DNA of 20,066 nucleotides from Kiritimatiellia bacterium (GTDB lineage Bacteria; Verrucomicrobiota; Kiritimatiellia; RFP12; UBA1067), in assembly GCA_017405115.1 (NCBI GenBank), contig JAFRBA010000206.1:1-20066 (forward strand), given 5' to 3'. Of the stretch, positions 1 through 7,870 are shown piece after piece. A program made the translations under genes and the position numbers. Under the pieces are notes generated by a model, which saw nothing but the letters and a program-made list of their open reading frames with translations, ran no database searches and was not told the DNA's origin. Positions within the stretch are counted from its first letter, which is position 1. Each line of letters opens with the position of its first letter.

Positions 1-257
1 ATTTTGCCCCCTTGCGTCGTTTGGGAGCATATGGTATCATTCTCTCGTTCTCGCGATGGGATGGCATTGGCTGGGTGGTCGGTGCGGACATCCCGTCATG
101 GCAGGGCAGGGCGTGTGCACGGGCGCATAACCCTACTCAATTGGGAAAGTTGTATTATACCATAATCCCCGTCATGTGGAAGCACCTGCCCAGATGTCTA
201 CAAAGGCAGTGATCACGAACCTGCGCAAGGGCAAGTCAAGCGCGCGGCGCGAATATA
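1..257. other. upstream intergenic region, no convincing gene
   Basis: I see no convincing protein gene here. On the + strand TGGTATCAT (32-40) resembles the extended -10 boxes seen elsewhere in the window, with TTGCGT (12-17) at a 17-nt spacing, but only very short ORFs follow it. On the minus strand an open frame begins at an ATG at position 91 (MSAPTTQPMPSHREN...) and stays open to the window edge; it could be the start of a divergent gene, but it has only a weak ribosome binding site and is too short to judge. The region probably separates a leftward unit from thiC. Confidence 0.4.
154..162 (-). promoter_or_regulatory. candidate leftward extended -10 promoter
   Basis: Read on the minus strand, positions 162 to 154 spell TGGTATAAT, identical to the extended -10 boxes before the flavodiiron, DUF4838 and 13613 genes. 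The predicted start would be near 147, transcribing leftwards out of the window. No good -35 is visible, which extended -10 promoters can tolerate. A second -10-like word, CATAAT (161-166), faces right and overlaps the spacer. Confidence 0.4.
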
Positions 258-266
258 TGGTAAAAT
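258..266 (+). promoter_or_regulatory. thiC promoter, extended -10 element
   Basis: TGGTAAAAT matches the TGnTATAAT extended -10 consensus with one change. The predicted transcription start, near 273, falls at the 5' edge of the TPP riboswitch, so the transcript would begin with the aptamer. No clear -35 is visible. Confidence 0.6.
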
Positions 267-270
267 ACCA

Positions 271-356
271 CCTCAACGGGGTGTTGCCGCGCACGGTGCG
301 CGGCGGCTGAGATCAGACCCGCATGACCTGACCCGGACAATGCCGGCGGAGGGAGA
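271..356 (+). promoter_or_regulatory. TPP riboswitch (THI element)
   Basis: The conserved TPP aptamer words occur in order: CGGGGTG (277-283), a GC-rich P3 hairpin (GCCGCGC 286-292 pairing with GCGCGGC 298-304), CTGAGA (307-312), ACCC then GACCTGA (325-331), then CCGGACAATGCCGGCGGAGG (333-352). This layout is diagnostic of the thiamine pyrophosphate riboswitch. It ends about 13 nt before the thiC start, and its 3' strand (GGAGGGAG) is purine-rich and close to the thiC ribosome binding site, so ligand binding probably hides the site and blocks translation. I see no separate terminator hairpin with a U tract. Confidence 0.95.
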
Positions 357-368
357 AGGGAAGAAGAG

Positions 369-1703
369 ATGACGCAGCTGGAGTCGGCCCGCAGGGGCCT
401 TGTCACTGACGAGATGAAGCAGGTGGCGGAGGACGAGCACGTCCCCGTGGAGACCGTGCGCGCCGCCCTGGCGGACGGTTCCGCCGTGGTGCCGCGAAAC
501 GTCCACCACGCCAACTGCCGCGCCGTAGGCGTCGGGCGCATGTTCACCACCAAGATCAACGCCAACCTCGGGCGCAGCGCCACGCATTCCGGCAGGGGCG
601 ACGAGCTTGAGAAGCTGCGCGTGGCGCTCGACGCCGGCGCGGACTTCGTGATGGACCTCTCCGTCGGCACGTCGGAGGAGGAGATGGCGGCCATCAGGCA
701 GGGGATGCTCGACGCGTCCCCGAAGCCGCTCGGCACCGTGCCCATCTACGAGACGATATCGCTCCTCGGCGACGTGCCGCGGATGGACCCGAAGTTCCTC
801 ATAGGCGTGATACGCCGGCAGGCCGAGCAGGGCGTCGACTTCATGACGCTCCACGCGGGCCTCCTCCTCAGGCACATCCCGCACGCGATGAAGCGCATAA
901 TGGGGATCGTGTCCCGCGGCGGGGCGATCATGGCCGAGTGGATGATGGAGAACAAGGCGGAGAACCCGCTCTACACGCATTGGGACGAGGTGATGGACAT
1001 CCTCGCGGAGCACGACGTGACGGTTTCGCTCGGCGACGGGCTCCGCCCCGGATGCCTCGCCGACGCCTCGGACGCGGCCCAGTTCGGCGAGCTGGACGTC
1101 CTTGGAGAGCTGGTCGATCGCTGCCGCGCGCGCGGCGTGCAGGTGATGGTCGAGGGCCCCGGGCACGTTCCGTTCGACCAGATACGTATGAACATGGAGC
1201 GGCAGCAGGAGGTGTGCAAGAAGGCCCCGTTCTACGTGCTGGGCCCCGTGACGACCGACATCGCGCCCGGCTACGACCACATCGTATCCGCGATCGGCGC
1301 GACCGCCGCCGCCACGTACGGGGCCTCGCTCCTCTGCTACGTCACGCCCGCGGAGCACCTTGGACTTCCCGACGCCGAGGAAGTCCGCCAGGGCTGCATG
1401 GCGTACAAGATCGCAGCGCACGCGGGCGACGTCGCGCGCCACCTGCCCGGGGCCCGCGACCGAGACGACGAGATGTCGCGCGCCCGCGCGGCCTTCGACT
1501 GGGACCGCCAGTTCGAGCTCTCGCTCGACCCGGAGCGCGCGAAGGAGCGGTGGCTCAGGACGCGCGCGTTCGCGGACGAGTCGCACGACGACGACCACTG
1601 CTCGATGTGCGGCAAGCAGTTCTGCGCGGTGAGGACGTCCCGGCGCATCAGGAAGCTCGCGTCGGAGCTGCAGCAGGGCCGAGGCGCGCCGGATTTGGTA
1701 TAA
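369..1703 (+). CDS. thiC: phosphomethylpyrimidine synthase ThiC
   Basis: This is the radical-SAM-like enzyme that converts aminoimidazole ribotide to HMP phosphate, the pyrimidine half of thiamine. The protein has 444 residues, the length of the short ThiC form lacking the N-terminal extension of enterobacterial ThiC. Visible family signatures are NANLGRS near residue 65, DLSVGT, GTVPIYE, the long TIM-barrel core, VEGPGHVPFDQI, and the C-terminal cluster motif CSMCGKQFC (C411, C414, C419) that binds the [4Fe-4S] cluster. The start is placed at ATG 369, just after a purine-rich GGGAAGAAGAG stretch that follows the riboswitch. No other thi gene lies in the window. The stop codon TAA (1701-1703) is embedded in the -10 box of the next promoter. 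Confidence 0.97.
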   Translation: MTQLESARRGLVTDEMKQVAEDEHVPVETVRAALADGSAVVPRNVHHANCRAVGVGRMFTTKINANLGRSATHSGRGDELEKLRVALDAGADFVMDLSVGTSEEEMAAIRQGMLDASPKPLGTVPIYETISLLGDVPRMDPKFLIGVIRRQAEQGVDFMTLHAGLLLRHIPHAMKRIMGIVSRGGAIMAEWMMENKAENPLYTHWDEVMDILAEHDVTVSLGDGLRPGCLADASDAAQFGELDVLGELVDRCRARGVQVMVEGPGHVPFDQIRMNMERQQEVCKKAPFYVLGPVTTDIAPGYDHIVSAIGATAAATYGASLLCYVTPAEHLGLPDAEEVRQGCMAYKIAAHAGDVARHLPGARDRDDEMSRARAAFDWDRQFELSLDPERAKERWLRTRAFADESHDDDHCSMCGKQFCAVRTSRRIRKLASELQQGRGAPDLV

Positions 1704-1704
1704 T
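1696..1704 (+). promoter_or_regulatory. extended -10 promoter before the flavodiiron gene
   Basis: TGGTATAAT is an exact extended -10 box spanning the last codons of thiC; TATAAT is 1699-1704 and contains the thiC stop TAA. A start near 1711 would leave a leader of about 17 nt that still holds the strong AGGAGG site (1718-1723) before ATG 1728. The flavodiiron gene would thus be uncoupled from thiamine control. Confidence 0.6.
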
Positions 1705-1727
1705 AGCGGAAACCAACAGGAGGAGAA

Positions 1728-2894
1728 ATGACGATCAGAGATGACATACGGTACGTGGGCGTGAACGACCACGAGGTTGACCTGTTCGAGGGTCAGTACG
1801 TAGTGCCGCGCGGCATGGCGTACAACTCATATCTCGTGAAGGACGGGAAGACCCTCGTCTTCGACACGGTGGACCAGAACTTCGGCGAGGCCTGGCTCGC
1901 GAACATCCGCGCGGAGATCGGGGACGCTCCCGTGGACTACCTGGTCGTGCAGCACATGGAGCCGGACCACTCCGCGAACATCGCGGCCTTCGCCGCCGCC
2001 TACCCGGACGCGACGATCGTCGCAAGCGCGCAGGCCTTCGCGATGATGAAGAACTTCTTCGGCACCGACTACGCCGACAGGCGGCTCGTCGTGAAGGAGG
2101 GTGACACGCTCTCCACCGGCCGCCACACCTTCGCGTTCGTCGCAGCGCCGATGGTGCACTGGCCCGAGGTGATCGTAACGTACGACACGGCCGAGAAGGT
2201 TCTCTTCTCCGCCGACGCGTTCGGCAAGTTCGGCGCGAACGACGTCGAGGACCCGGAGGGGTGGGACTGCGAGGCCCGCCGCTACTACATCGGCATCGTT
2301 GGCAAGTACGGCCCGCAGGCGCAGGCGCTCCTCAAGAAGGCGGCCGGCCTGGAGATCCGCACGATATGCCCTCTGCACGGCCCCGTGCTCTCCACCGCGG
2401 AAGAGATAGCGCATGCGGTGAAGCAGTACGACACCTGGTCGAGCTACGCCGTGGAGTCGCCCGGCGTCTGCATCGCCTACACCTCGGTCTACGGCCACAC
2501 CAAGGCCGCGGTCATGAAGCTCAGGGAACTGCTTCTCGCGAAGGGATGCCCGAAGGTCGCCGTGAGCGACCTCGCGCGCGACGACCAGCCAGAGGCCGTG
2601 GAGGATGCCTTCCGCTACGGCAAACTTGTGCTGGCCACGACCACGTACAACATGGACGTGTTTCCGTGGATGCGCCACTTCATCGACCACCTGACCGAGC
2701 GCAACTACCAGAAGCGCTCGATCGGGTTCGTCGAGAACGGCTCGTGGGCGCCGTCTGCGGCGAAGGTCATGAAGGGGATGTTCGCCAAGTCGAAGGACAT
2801 CGTCTTCCTCGACCCCGTGGTGACGATCCGCGGTGCCCTCGACGCTGGCTCCGAGGCCCAGCTCGAGGCCCTTGCCGAAGAACTTGTGAAGTGA
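1728..2894 (+). CDS. A-type flavodiiron protein (FprA family)
   Basis: A cytoplasmic flavodiiron protein that reduces O2 to water and/or NO to N2O using electrons from rubredoxin or a flavin partner, protecting anaerobes. The N-terminal metallo-beta-lactamase-like domain (about 1-240) keeps all diiron ligands: H76, E78, D80 and H81 in HMEPDHS, H144 in PMVHWPE, D163 in SADAFG, and H217 in CPLHGPV. The C-terminal flavodoxin domain (about 245-388) begins with the FMN phosphate loop TSVYGHTKAA. At 388 residues it is the minimal two-domain class A form, with no fused rubredoxin or flavin reductase. The start has an ideal AGGAGG four bases upstream. O2 versus NO preference cannot be read from sequence. 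Confidence 0.95.
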   Translation: MTIRDDIRYVGVNDHEVDLFEGQYVVPRGMAYNSYLVKDGKTLVFDTVDQNFGEAWLANIRAEIGDAPVDYLVVQHMEPDHSANIAAFAAAYPDATIVASAQAFAMMKNFFGTDYADRRLVVKEGDTLSTGRHTFAFVAAPMVHWPEVIVTYDTAEKVLFSADAFGKFGANDVEDPEGWDCEARRYYIGIVGKYGPQAQALLKKAAGLEIRTICPLHGPVLSTAEEIAHAVKQYDTWSSYAVESPGVCIAYTSVYGHTKAAVMKLRELLLAKGCPKVAVSDLARDDQPEAVEDAFRYGKLVLATTTYNMDVFPWMRHFIDHLTERNYQKRSIGFVENGSWAPSAAKVMKGMFAKSKDIVFLDPVVTIRGALDAGSEAQLEALAEELVK

Positions 2895-2920
2895 CATTAC
2901 GAAACCAGAAAGGAGGACAG

Positions 2921-4321
2921 ATGAACTCGAAGATCACAATCGCGGCTGTTGTCGCCGCACTTGCAGTCGGCGCTTCGGCGCGCACGTTCGAAGTAAGCGC
3001 ATGGCGTGGCGAAACCGTCGCGGCCCTCGTGCCCGACTTCGCGGAACTGGCCCCGGCGCCGGCGGGGATCGGCGTTCGGTACGGCGTCATGAAACTTGTG
3101 AAGTACGCCCCGGAGCCCGGCAGCCTCCAGAGGAGCGAGGTCTACGACCGCGTGAAGTGGGGCGACGACGACGACGGCCCGCGCGTTGTGGAGGTAAGCG
3201 TCCCCGCCGACGCCAAGCCTGGCGTGTACGAATGCGGCATGATGCGGATACGCGTCGTCGACCGCGTGCTGCCGCCGCCGAAGGAGTGGAAGTACTACCT
3301 CGACCTCTGGCAGCATCCATGGGCCACCGCCCGCGTCGCGGGCGCCAAGCCGTTCTCGAAGAAGCACTACGCGGCGATGCGCCCCGTCTACGAGCTCCTC
3401 GCCACTGCGGGGCAGAAGACCATCACGGTGCCAATCATCGACCAGCCCTGGGACCACCAGTGCGCCGACGCGTACCATTCGATGATCGACGACCCCGACT
3501 ACAGGCTCTTCGACGAGTACGTGTCGTTCTGCCGCGACTGCGGGCTGGGGCCCGACATCTCGTGCTACTCGCTGTGTCCCTGGACTCTCGGCAAGACCAT
3601 CGAAGAGGGCGAGCTCGAGAAGCTCTGGGGCGAGAAGTTCGACCGCTTCGTCGCGCACGTAAAGGCGAAGGGCTGGTTCGAGCACACGCTCATGGCGATG
3701 GACGAGCGCAAGCCGGAGGACGTCGCCAAGGTCGCGGCGTTCGTGCAGCGCCATGCTCCTGGCATGCGCATCTCGATGGCCGGCAACCGCAAGCCGAGCG
3801 ACTTCAAGGGCGTCACCATCGACGTCTACTCGCAGGTCCTCTACGCGAAGTACATGACCCCGGACTTCCTCGCGGAGGCTGCGGAGCGGGCGAAGAAGGG
3901 CCTCGTGACCACCCACTACGTCTGCTGCGGGCCTCGCCGCCCCAACACGTTCATGGACTCCGGCGCCGGCGAGGCGTTCTGGTGCGGGGCGGTGCCCGCG
4001 TTCCTCGGTCTCGACGGATTTCTGCGCTGGGCGTGGAACAGCTGGCCGCAGGATCCCGCGGAGGACGCGTCGTACGGGAACTGGCGCGCCGGCGACACGT
4101 TCCTCTGCTATCCGGGCGGGGATCCGAGCTGGCGCTTCCTCGAGCTCAGGAACGGCATAGCCACCGCCGAGAAGGTCCGCATCATGAGGGAGTCCGGCGC
4201 AATCGCGGCGGACGCGTTCGCGAAGGCCGCGGCACGCTACGACGTAAAGGCCGCAAACGACGGCTCGTGCAACTTCAACGCCATCCGCAAGGAGACCCTG
4301 GGCCTCGTGAACGGGAACTGA
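2921..4321 (+). CDS. secreted DUF4091 / GH123-like glycoside hydrolase
   Basis: The protein has 466 residues from ATG 2921, which follows a strong AGGAGG (2911-2916) and encodes a signal peptide (MNSKITIAAVVAALAVGASA, cleaved before RTF). The longer in-frame ORF upstream only overlaps the flavodiiron gene. A short N-terminal beta domain (about 21-120) is followed by a TIM-barrel-like domain. The C-terminal part, with LRWAWNSWPQDP and GDTFLCYPGG followed by RFLELRNGIATAEK, is typical of DUF4091, the family related to GH123 beta-N-acetylgalactosaminidases. The adjacent acidic pair D261-E262 (AMDER) matches the Asp-Glu pair used in substrate-assisted catalysis by GH123. A periplasmic or surface exo-acting enzyme on N-acetylhexosamine-containing glycans is inferred; the exact substrate is unknown. 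It lies 26 bp after the flavodiiron gene. Confidence 0.8.
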   Translation: MNSKITIAAVVAALAVGASARTFEVSAWRGETVAALVPDFAELAPAPAGIGVRYGVMKLVKYAPEPGSLQRSEVYDRVKWGDDDDGPRVVEVSVPADAKPGVYECGMMRIRVVDRVLPPPKEWKYYLDLWQHPWATARVAGAKPFSKKHYAAMRPVYELLATAGQKTITVPIIDQPWDHQCADAYHSMIDDPDYRLFDEYVSFCRDCGLGPDISCYSLCPWTLGKTIEEGELEKLWGEKFDRFVAHVKAKGWFEHTLMAMDERKPEDVAKVAAFVQRHAPGMRISMAGNRKPSDFKGVTIDVYSQVLYAKYMTPDFLAEAAERAKKGLVTTHYVCCGPRRPNTFMDSGAGEAFWCGAVPAFLGLDGFLRWAWNSWPQDPAEDASYGNWRAGDTFLCYPGGDPSWRFLELRNGIATAEKVRIMRESGAIAADAFAKAAARYDVKAANDGSCNFNAIRKETLGLVNGN

Positions 4322-4328
4322 GGCGGAA

Positions 4329-5495
4329 GTGCCGGGAAGGGCCAGAGTCGCGCAGCACGTGGCCGACCTGCCGAAGAGCGGCATCCGCCGCTTCTTCGAC
4401 ATCGTCGCCCAGTCCAAGGACGTCGTGTCCCTTGGCGTAGGCGAGCCTGACTTCGACACCCCCTGGCACATATCGCGCGCGGCGGTGACCTGCCTCGAGA
4501 ACGGCGGAACGCACTATACCTCCAACCTCGGCACGCCCGCCCTCCGCCAGGCCGTCGCGGACTACCTCGAGCGGCGCTTCGGCGCGCGGTTCGACCCGCG
4601 GTGCGAGATACTCGCCACCGTGGGAGTGTCCGAGGCGATAGACCTCGCGGTGCGCGCCCTCTGCTCGCCCGGCGACGAGGTGCTCTACCACGAGCCGTGC
4701 TTCGTATCCTACGCGCCCACGGTGCGCCTCGCACACGCCGTGCCGGTCTGCGTCGAGACCCGCGTCGAGGACGAATTCCGCCTCACGGTCGACGCGCTCG
4801 AGCGCAGGGTGACGCCGAAGACGAAGGCGCTCCTGCTGAACTTCCCCTGCAATCCGACGGGCGCGACGCTTTCGGCGGACGACATGCGGGGGATACTCGG
4901 CTTCGCCGAGCGGCACGACCTGATTGTCCTTGCCGACGAGGTCTACTCTGAGCTGAACTACGCCGACGAGGAGCCTTTTCCGTCGTTCGCGTCCTTTCCC
5001 GAGTTCCGCGACCGGGTGATCCTGCTGAACGGGTTCTCCAAGTCGTGGGCCATGACGGGCTACCGCCTCGGCTACGCATGCGGGCCTTCGGACGTGATAG
5101 ACGCGATGATGAAGATCCACCAGTACGGCATCATGTCCGCGCCGACGCTTTCGCAGGCGGCCGGCGTGGAGGCGATGAACCGCGGCGACAAGGACGTCGC
5201 GCGCATGCGCAGGGAGTACCGCCGTCGCCGCGACTACCTGGTGCCGGCGCTGAACGCCATAGGCCTGCGCACCATGATGCCGAAGGGCGCGTTCTACGTG
5301 TTCTCCGACGTCTCGTCCACAGGCCTCTCCGACGAGGACTTCGCCCTGCGCCTCCTGAAGGAGCACCAGGTCGCCTGCGTGCCAGGCTCCGCCTTCGGGG
5401 CGTCAGGCGCCGGCTTCGTGCGCATGTCGTACGCGACGAGCATGGAGAAGATCCGCGTCGCGGTCGGGCGCATCGGCCGCATGCTCGGCCGGTAG
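4329..5495 (+). CDS. class I/II PLP-dependent aminotransferase
   Basis: A fold-type I aminotransferase of 388 residues, close to the AspC/PatA-like subgroup of class I. Family features are SLGVGEPDFDTPWHI near residue 36, the Y-T-S-N-L-G-T-P substrate segment, PCNPTGA, ADEVYSEL, and the PLP-binding lysine K238 in NGFSKSWAMTGYRLGYA. The start is GTG 4329, seven bases after the preceding stop and behind GAGGCGG, so it is probably translated in the same operon as the glycosidase. The amino acid substrate cannot be assigned from sequence. It is the only plainly cytosolic metabolic gene among the secreted glycosidases; whether it serves amino sugar catabolism or is simply a passenger is open. Confidence 0.9.
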   Translation: MPGRARVAQHVADLPKSGIRRFFDIVAQSKDVVSLGVGEPDFDTPWHISRAAVTCLENGGTHYTSNLGTPALRQAVADYLERRFGARFDPRCEILATVGVSEAIDLAVRALCSPGDEVLYHEPCFVSYAPTVRLAHAVPVCVETRVEDEFRLTVDALERRVTPKTKALLLNFPCNPTGATLSADDMRGILGFAERHDLIVLADEVYSELNYADEEPFPSFASFPEFRDRVILLNGFSKSWAMTGYRLGYACGPSDVIDAMMKIHQYGIMSAPTLSQAAGVEAMNRGDKDVARMRREYRRRRDYLVPALNAIGLRTMMPKGAFYVFSDVSSTGLSDEDFALRLLKEHQVACVPGSAFGASGAGFVRMSYATSMEKIRVAVGRIGRMLGR

Positions 5496-5509
5496 ACGCA
5501 CGCAAGAAG

Positions 5510-5523
5510 CGGGCCCCTGCCCG
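5510..5523 (+). terminator. short GC hairpin, possible weak terminator
   Basis: CGGGC (5510-5514) pairs with GCCCG (5519-5523) around a CCCT loop, followed by the AT-rich ATATTATGG. It lies 15 bp after the aminotransferase stop and just upstream of the next -10 box. The stem is only 5 bp and there is no true U tract, so termination is a guess. Confidence 0.3.
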
Positions 5524-5529
5524 ATATTA

Positions 5530-5538
5530 TGGTATAAT
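5530..5538 (+). promoter_or_regulatory. extended -10 promoter giving a leaderless DUF4838 mRNA
   Basis: TGGTATAAT is an exact extended -10 box. Its last T (5538) is six bases before the A of the ATG at 5545, so the normal spacing to +1 puts the transcription start on the start codon itself. No Shine-Dalgarno sequence is present between them (GTCGCC). Confidence 0.65.
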
Positions 5539-5544
5539 GTCGCC

Positions 5545-7839
5545 ATGACTCATACAATCATGTTTGCAACGGGGGCGGTTTTGGCGGCTGCAGGGCTGCG
5601 TGCGCCCGATCTCACTCCGCTCGCGGAGATACGCGAGGCCGAAGGCGCCCCGCTGACGTGGGTCGCGGACGGCAAGGCGCTGATGCCGATAGTCGCGGAC
5701 AGGACGGACCTCAAGTCGAAGGTCGCCGCCGACTTCCTGCGCACCGTAGTGTTCGAGATGACCGGCGTGAAACCCGCGGTCGTCGAGGCGGCCGAAGGGC
5801 CCGCGGTGCGCATCGCCAAGCCGCCGGCAGACGGCGACGGCTCGTTCACCGTAAAGACGTCGCCAAGGGGCGTCGAGCTTTCGGGGCATGGCGACTACGC
5901 GGCGTACGACTTTGCGGAGCGCGTGCTCGGGGTTCGCGTCTACTACGACCCGAAAAAGGGCGGTCGCGCCGTCGTGAAGACGTCGAAGATCGCGGTGCCG
6001 CCTCTCGACTATTCCGACCGCCCCGTGTACAGGATGCGTCTGATGCATCCGTTCAACCTCCGCTGGTACACCGCCTGGATGGCGCCGTGGAAGCTCGGCG
6101 ACGAATGCCGCGTAGGCCACTCGGTGCACGCGCCGCACAAGTGGTACTGCGACACGAACTTCAACTACAGCGTCACGCGCCCCGAGATATTCGAGCTGAA
6201 GTCGAACGGCCAGCGCGCCGTCTCGCCGATGCTGTGCTACGGATCGCCGCGGACGCTCGAGACGTACGCCGAGCGCATAGACGAGCAGATCGCCGGCGGG
6301 CGCAACGCCGGCGGCATCGTCTCGACGCAGCTGAAGACGATAACGGTGAGCCAGTGGGACTCCGGCCTTTCGTGCGTCTGCCCCGACTGCCTCCGCCTAC
6401 GCGACATGAACGCCGGCGACTCGGGCACGTATTCGCCCGTGATCTGGGGCCATTTCGCGACGAAGCTCTCCGACATGGCGAAGACGCGCTGGCCGGGCTA
6501 CACGATATCCATCCTGCCGTACCACAACACGTGCGCGCTTCCGGACGGGCTCAGGTTCACGAACGGCAACGTCAAGGCGTGGCTGGTGACGCATCCCGGA
6601 ATGGCGATGCTGAAGGACCCCGACGTCCGCGCAGCGGAGGAGGCGAAGATAAGGACGTGGGCCGGCGCCACAGGCTCCAAGGTGATCAACTGGCACTACC
6701 TCTGCTACCCACAGCAGTTCACGTCGGCGCCGATCCTCTTCGGCCACGCCATAGCCGACCACTACCGCGGCATGCGCGACTTCGTGGACGGCACGTACAT
6801 CGACAGCTACTCCGAGGGCGGCGGGCGCGAGATGTCGACGTACTACTGGCTCCGCGCGCTTTGGAACCCCGCCATCGACCCGGAGGCCGTCTACGACGGC
6901 TTCGCCAGGCGCATGTTCGGCGCGGCGGCGGCCGAGATGCGCGAGCTCATGCGGATGCAGGAGGCGGGGTGGATGCGCAAGTGGAAGGTCCCGCTCTGCT
7001 CGAACAAGAACGTCTTCGGCACGAGCTTCCCGCGCGCCGAGGTGCTCAGGATGCAGGAGCTGGCAGAGACCTCGCGCAGGAAGGTCGCCGGCGACGCGAC
7101 GGCGCTCGCCCGCGTCGAGTTCTACCTCGCACCGTTCAGGCAGTTCTTCAAGGAGAGCGAGGAATACGCCTCCGGGAACGCGTTCACCCCGCTCGAGATG
7201 ATGAAGGCGTTCACCCAGCCGAAGGTCGACGGCGTACTCGACGACGAATGCTGGGCGAAGGCGAAGCCCGCGTTCTTCGTGGAGGGGCGCGACCGCACCC
7301 TCAAGGAGCCGTTGGTCAAGACGGAGATCCGCGTCGTGTGGACGGCGGGCGGCGGCGTGACGTTCGGCGTCAAGTGCCACGAGCCCGACATGGCCAGCGT
7401 CAGGCGCACGGCGCCTCCGCTAACCAACAACGAGACGCTTGAGTTCTTCTTCGACCCGTCCGGCGCCGCCGAAGGCAACTTCTACCAGTACTCGGTGGAC
7501 CTCTCCGGCGCGTCCCGCGGATGGCGCGACGGCCGCTCGCGCTGGAACGCGGATGGCGTGCAGTCTGCCGTGCACTCCGGGCCCGACTTCTGGAGCGCGG
7601 AGGTCTACGTGCCGTTCGAGGCGGTGAAGGACTTCCCGGGCGTGCAGATCCCGACTACGGCTGCGGGCGACAGGTTCTGGATCGGCAACGTCTCGCGCAT
7701 GAGGTTCGGGCCGATCGCCAAGATGGACAAGAAGGACCGTCCGAAGGGCGGCTTCGAGCTGGACAGGCTCTTCACCCGCTTCAACAACTGGAACAAGGAC
7801 CCCGGCGCGTTCGGAAAGCTCGCGTTCAGGGAATGGTAG
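5545..7839 (+). CDS. secreted DUF4838 protein with C-terminal CBM9-like domain
   Basis: The protein has 764 residues, starting directly after a -10 box. A hydrophobic N-terminus (IMFATGAVLAAAGL) is a plausible but atypical signal peptide, with little positive charge. Residues ~30-150 resemble the alpha/beta domain found before GH20 and GH67-type catalytic domains (AAYDFAERVLGVRVYYDP). DUF4838 follows (~165-470), with conserved stretches such as HSVHAPHKW and VSQWDSGLSCVCPDC. Residues ~556-763 form a CBM9-like/DOMON-type sugar-binding domain, opening with TQPKVDGVLDDECWAKA and holding ETLEFFFDP and EVYVPFEAV. DUF4838 proteins are common in polysaccharide loci of Bacteroidota and PVC bacteria; a glycoside hydrolase role is inferred, not shown. 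The GH20 fragment begins 31 bp downstream, probably co-transcribed. Confidence 0.82.
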   Translation: MTHTIMFATGAVLAAAGLRAPDLTPLAEIREAEGAPLTWVADGKALMPIVADRTDLKSKVAADFLRTVVFEMTGVKPAVVEAAEGPAVRIAKPPADGDGSFTVKTSPRGVELSGHGDYAAYDFAERVLGVRVYYDPKKGGRAVVKTSKIAVPPLDYSDRPVYRMRLMHPFNLRWYTAWMAPWKLGDECRVGHSVHAPHKWYCDTNFNYSVTRPEIFELKSNGQRAVSPMLCYGSPRTLETYAERIDEQIAGGRNAGGIVSTQLKTITVSQWDSGLSCVCPDCLRLRDMNAGDSGTYSPVIWGHFATKLSDMAKTRWPGYTISILPYHNTCALPDGLRFTNGNVKAWLVTHPGMAMLKDPDVRAAEEAKIRTWAGATGSKVINWHYLCYPQQFTSAPILFGHAIADHYRGMRDFVDGTYIDSYSEGGGREMSTYYWLRALWNPAIDPEAVYDGFARRMFGAAAAEMRELMRMQEAGWMRKWKVPLCSNKNVFGTSFPRAEVLRMQELAETSRRKVAGDATALARVEFYLAPFRQFFKESEEYASGNAFTPLEMMKAFTQPKVDGVLDDECWAKAKPAFFVEGRDRTLKEPLVKTEIRVVWTAGGGVTFGVKCHEPDMASVRRTAPPLTNNETLEFFFDPSGAAEGNFYQYSVDLSGASRGWRDGRSRWNADGVQSAVHSGPDFWSAEVYVPFEAVKDFPGVQIPTTAAGDRFWIGNVSRMRFGPIAKMDKKDRPKGGFELDRLFTRFNNWNKDPGAFGKLAFREW

Positions 7840-7870
7840 AAGGGCGCGCGCGCAAAGTGGGGGGAGTGGA

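Noticed and set aside
194..310. 38-codon ORF (MSTKAVITNLRKGK...) before thiC
   Set aside because: It has no ribosome binding site and runs through the thiC promoter and the riboswitch P3 stem; codon content there is fixed by the RNA structure.
2261..2920. N-terminal extension of the DUF4091 gene
   Set aside because: It overlaps the flavodiiron gene in another frame; ATG 2921 has a strong AGGAGG and starts a clean signal peptide.
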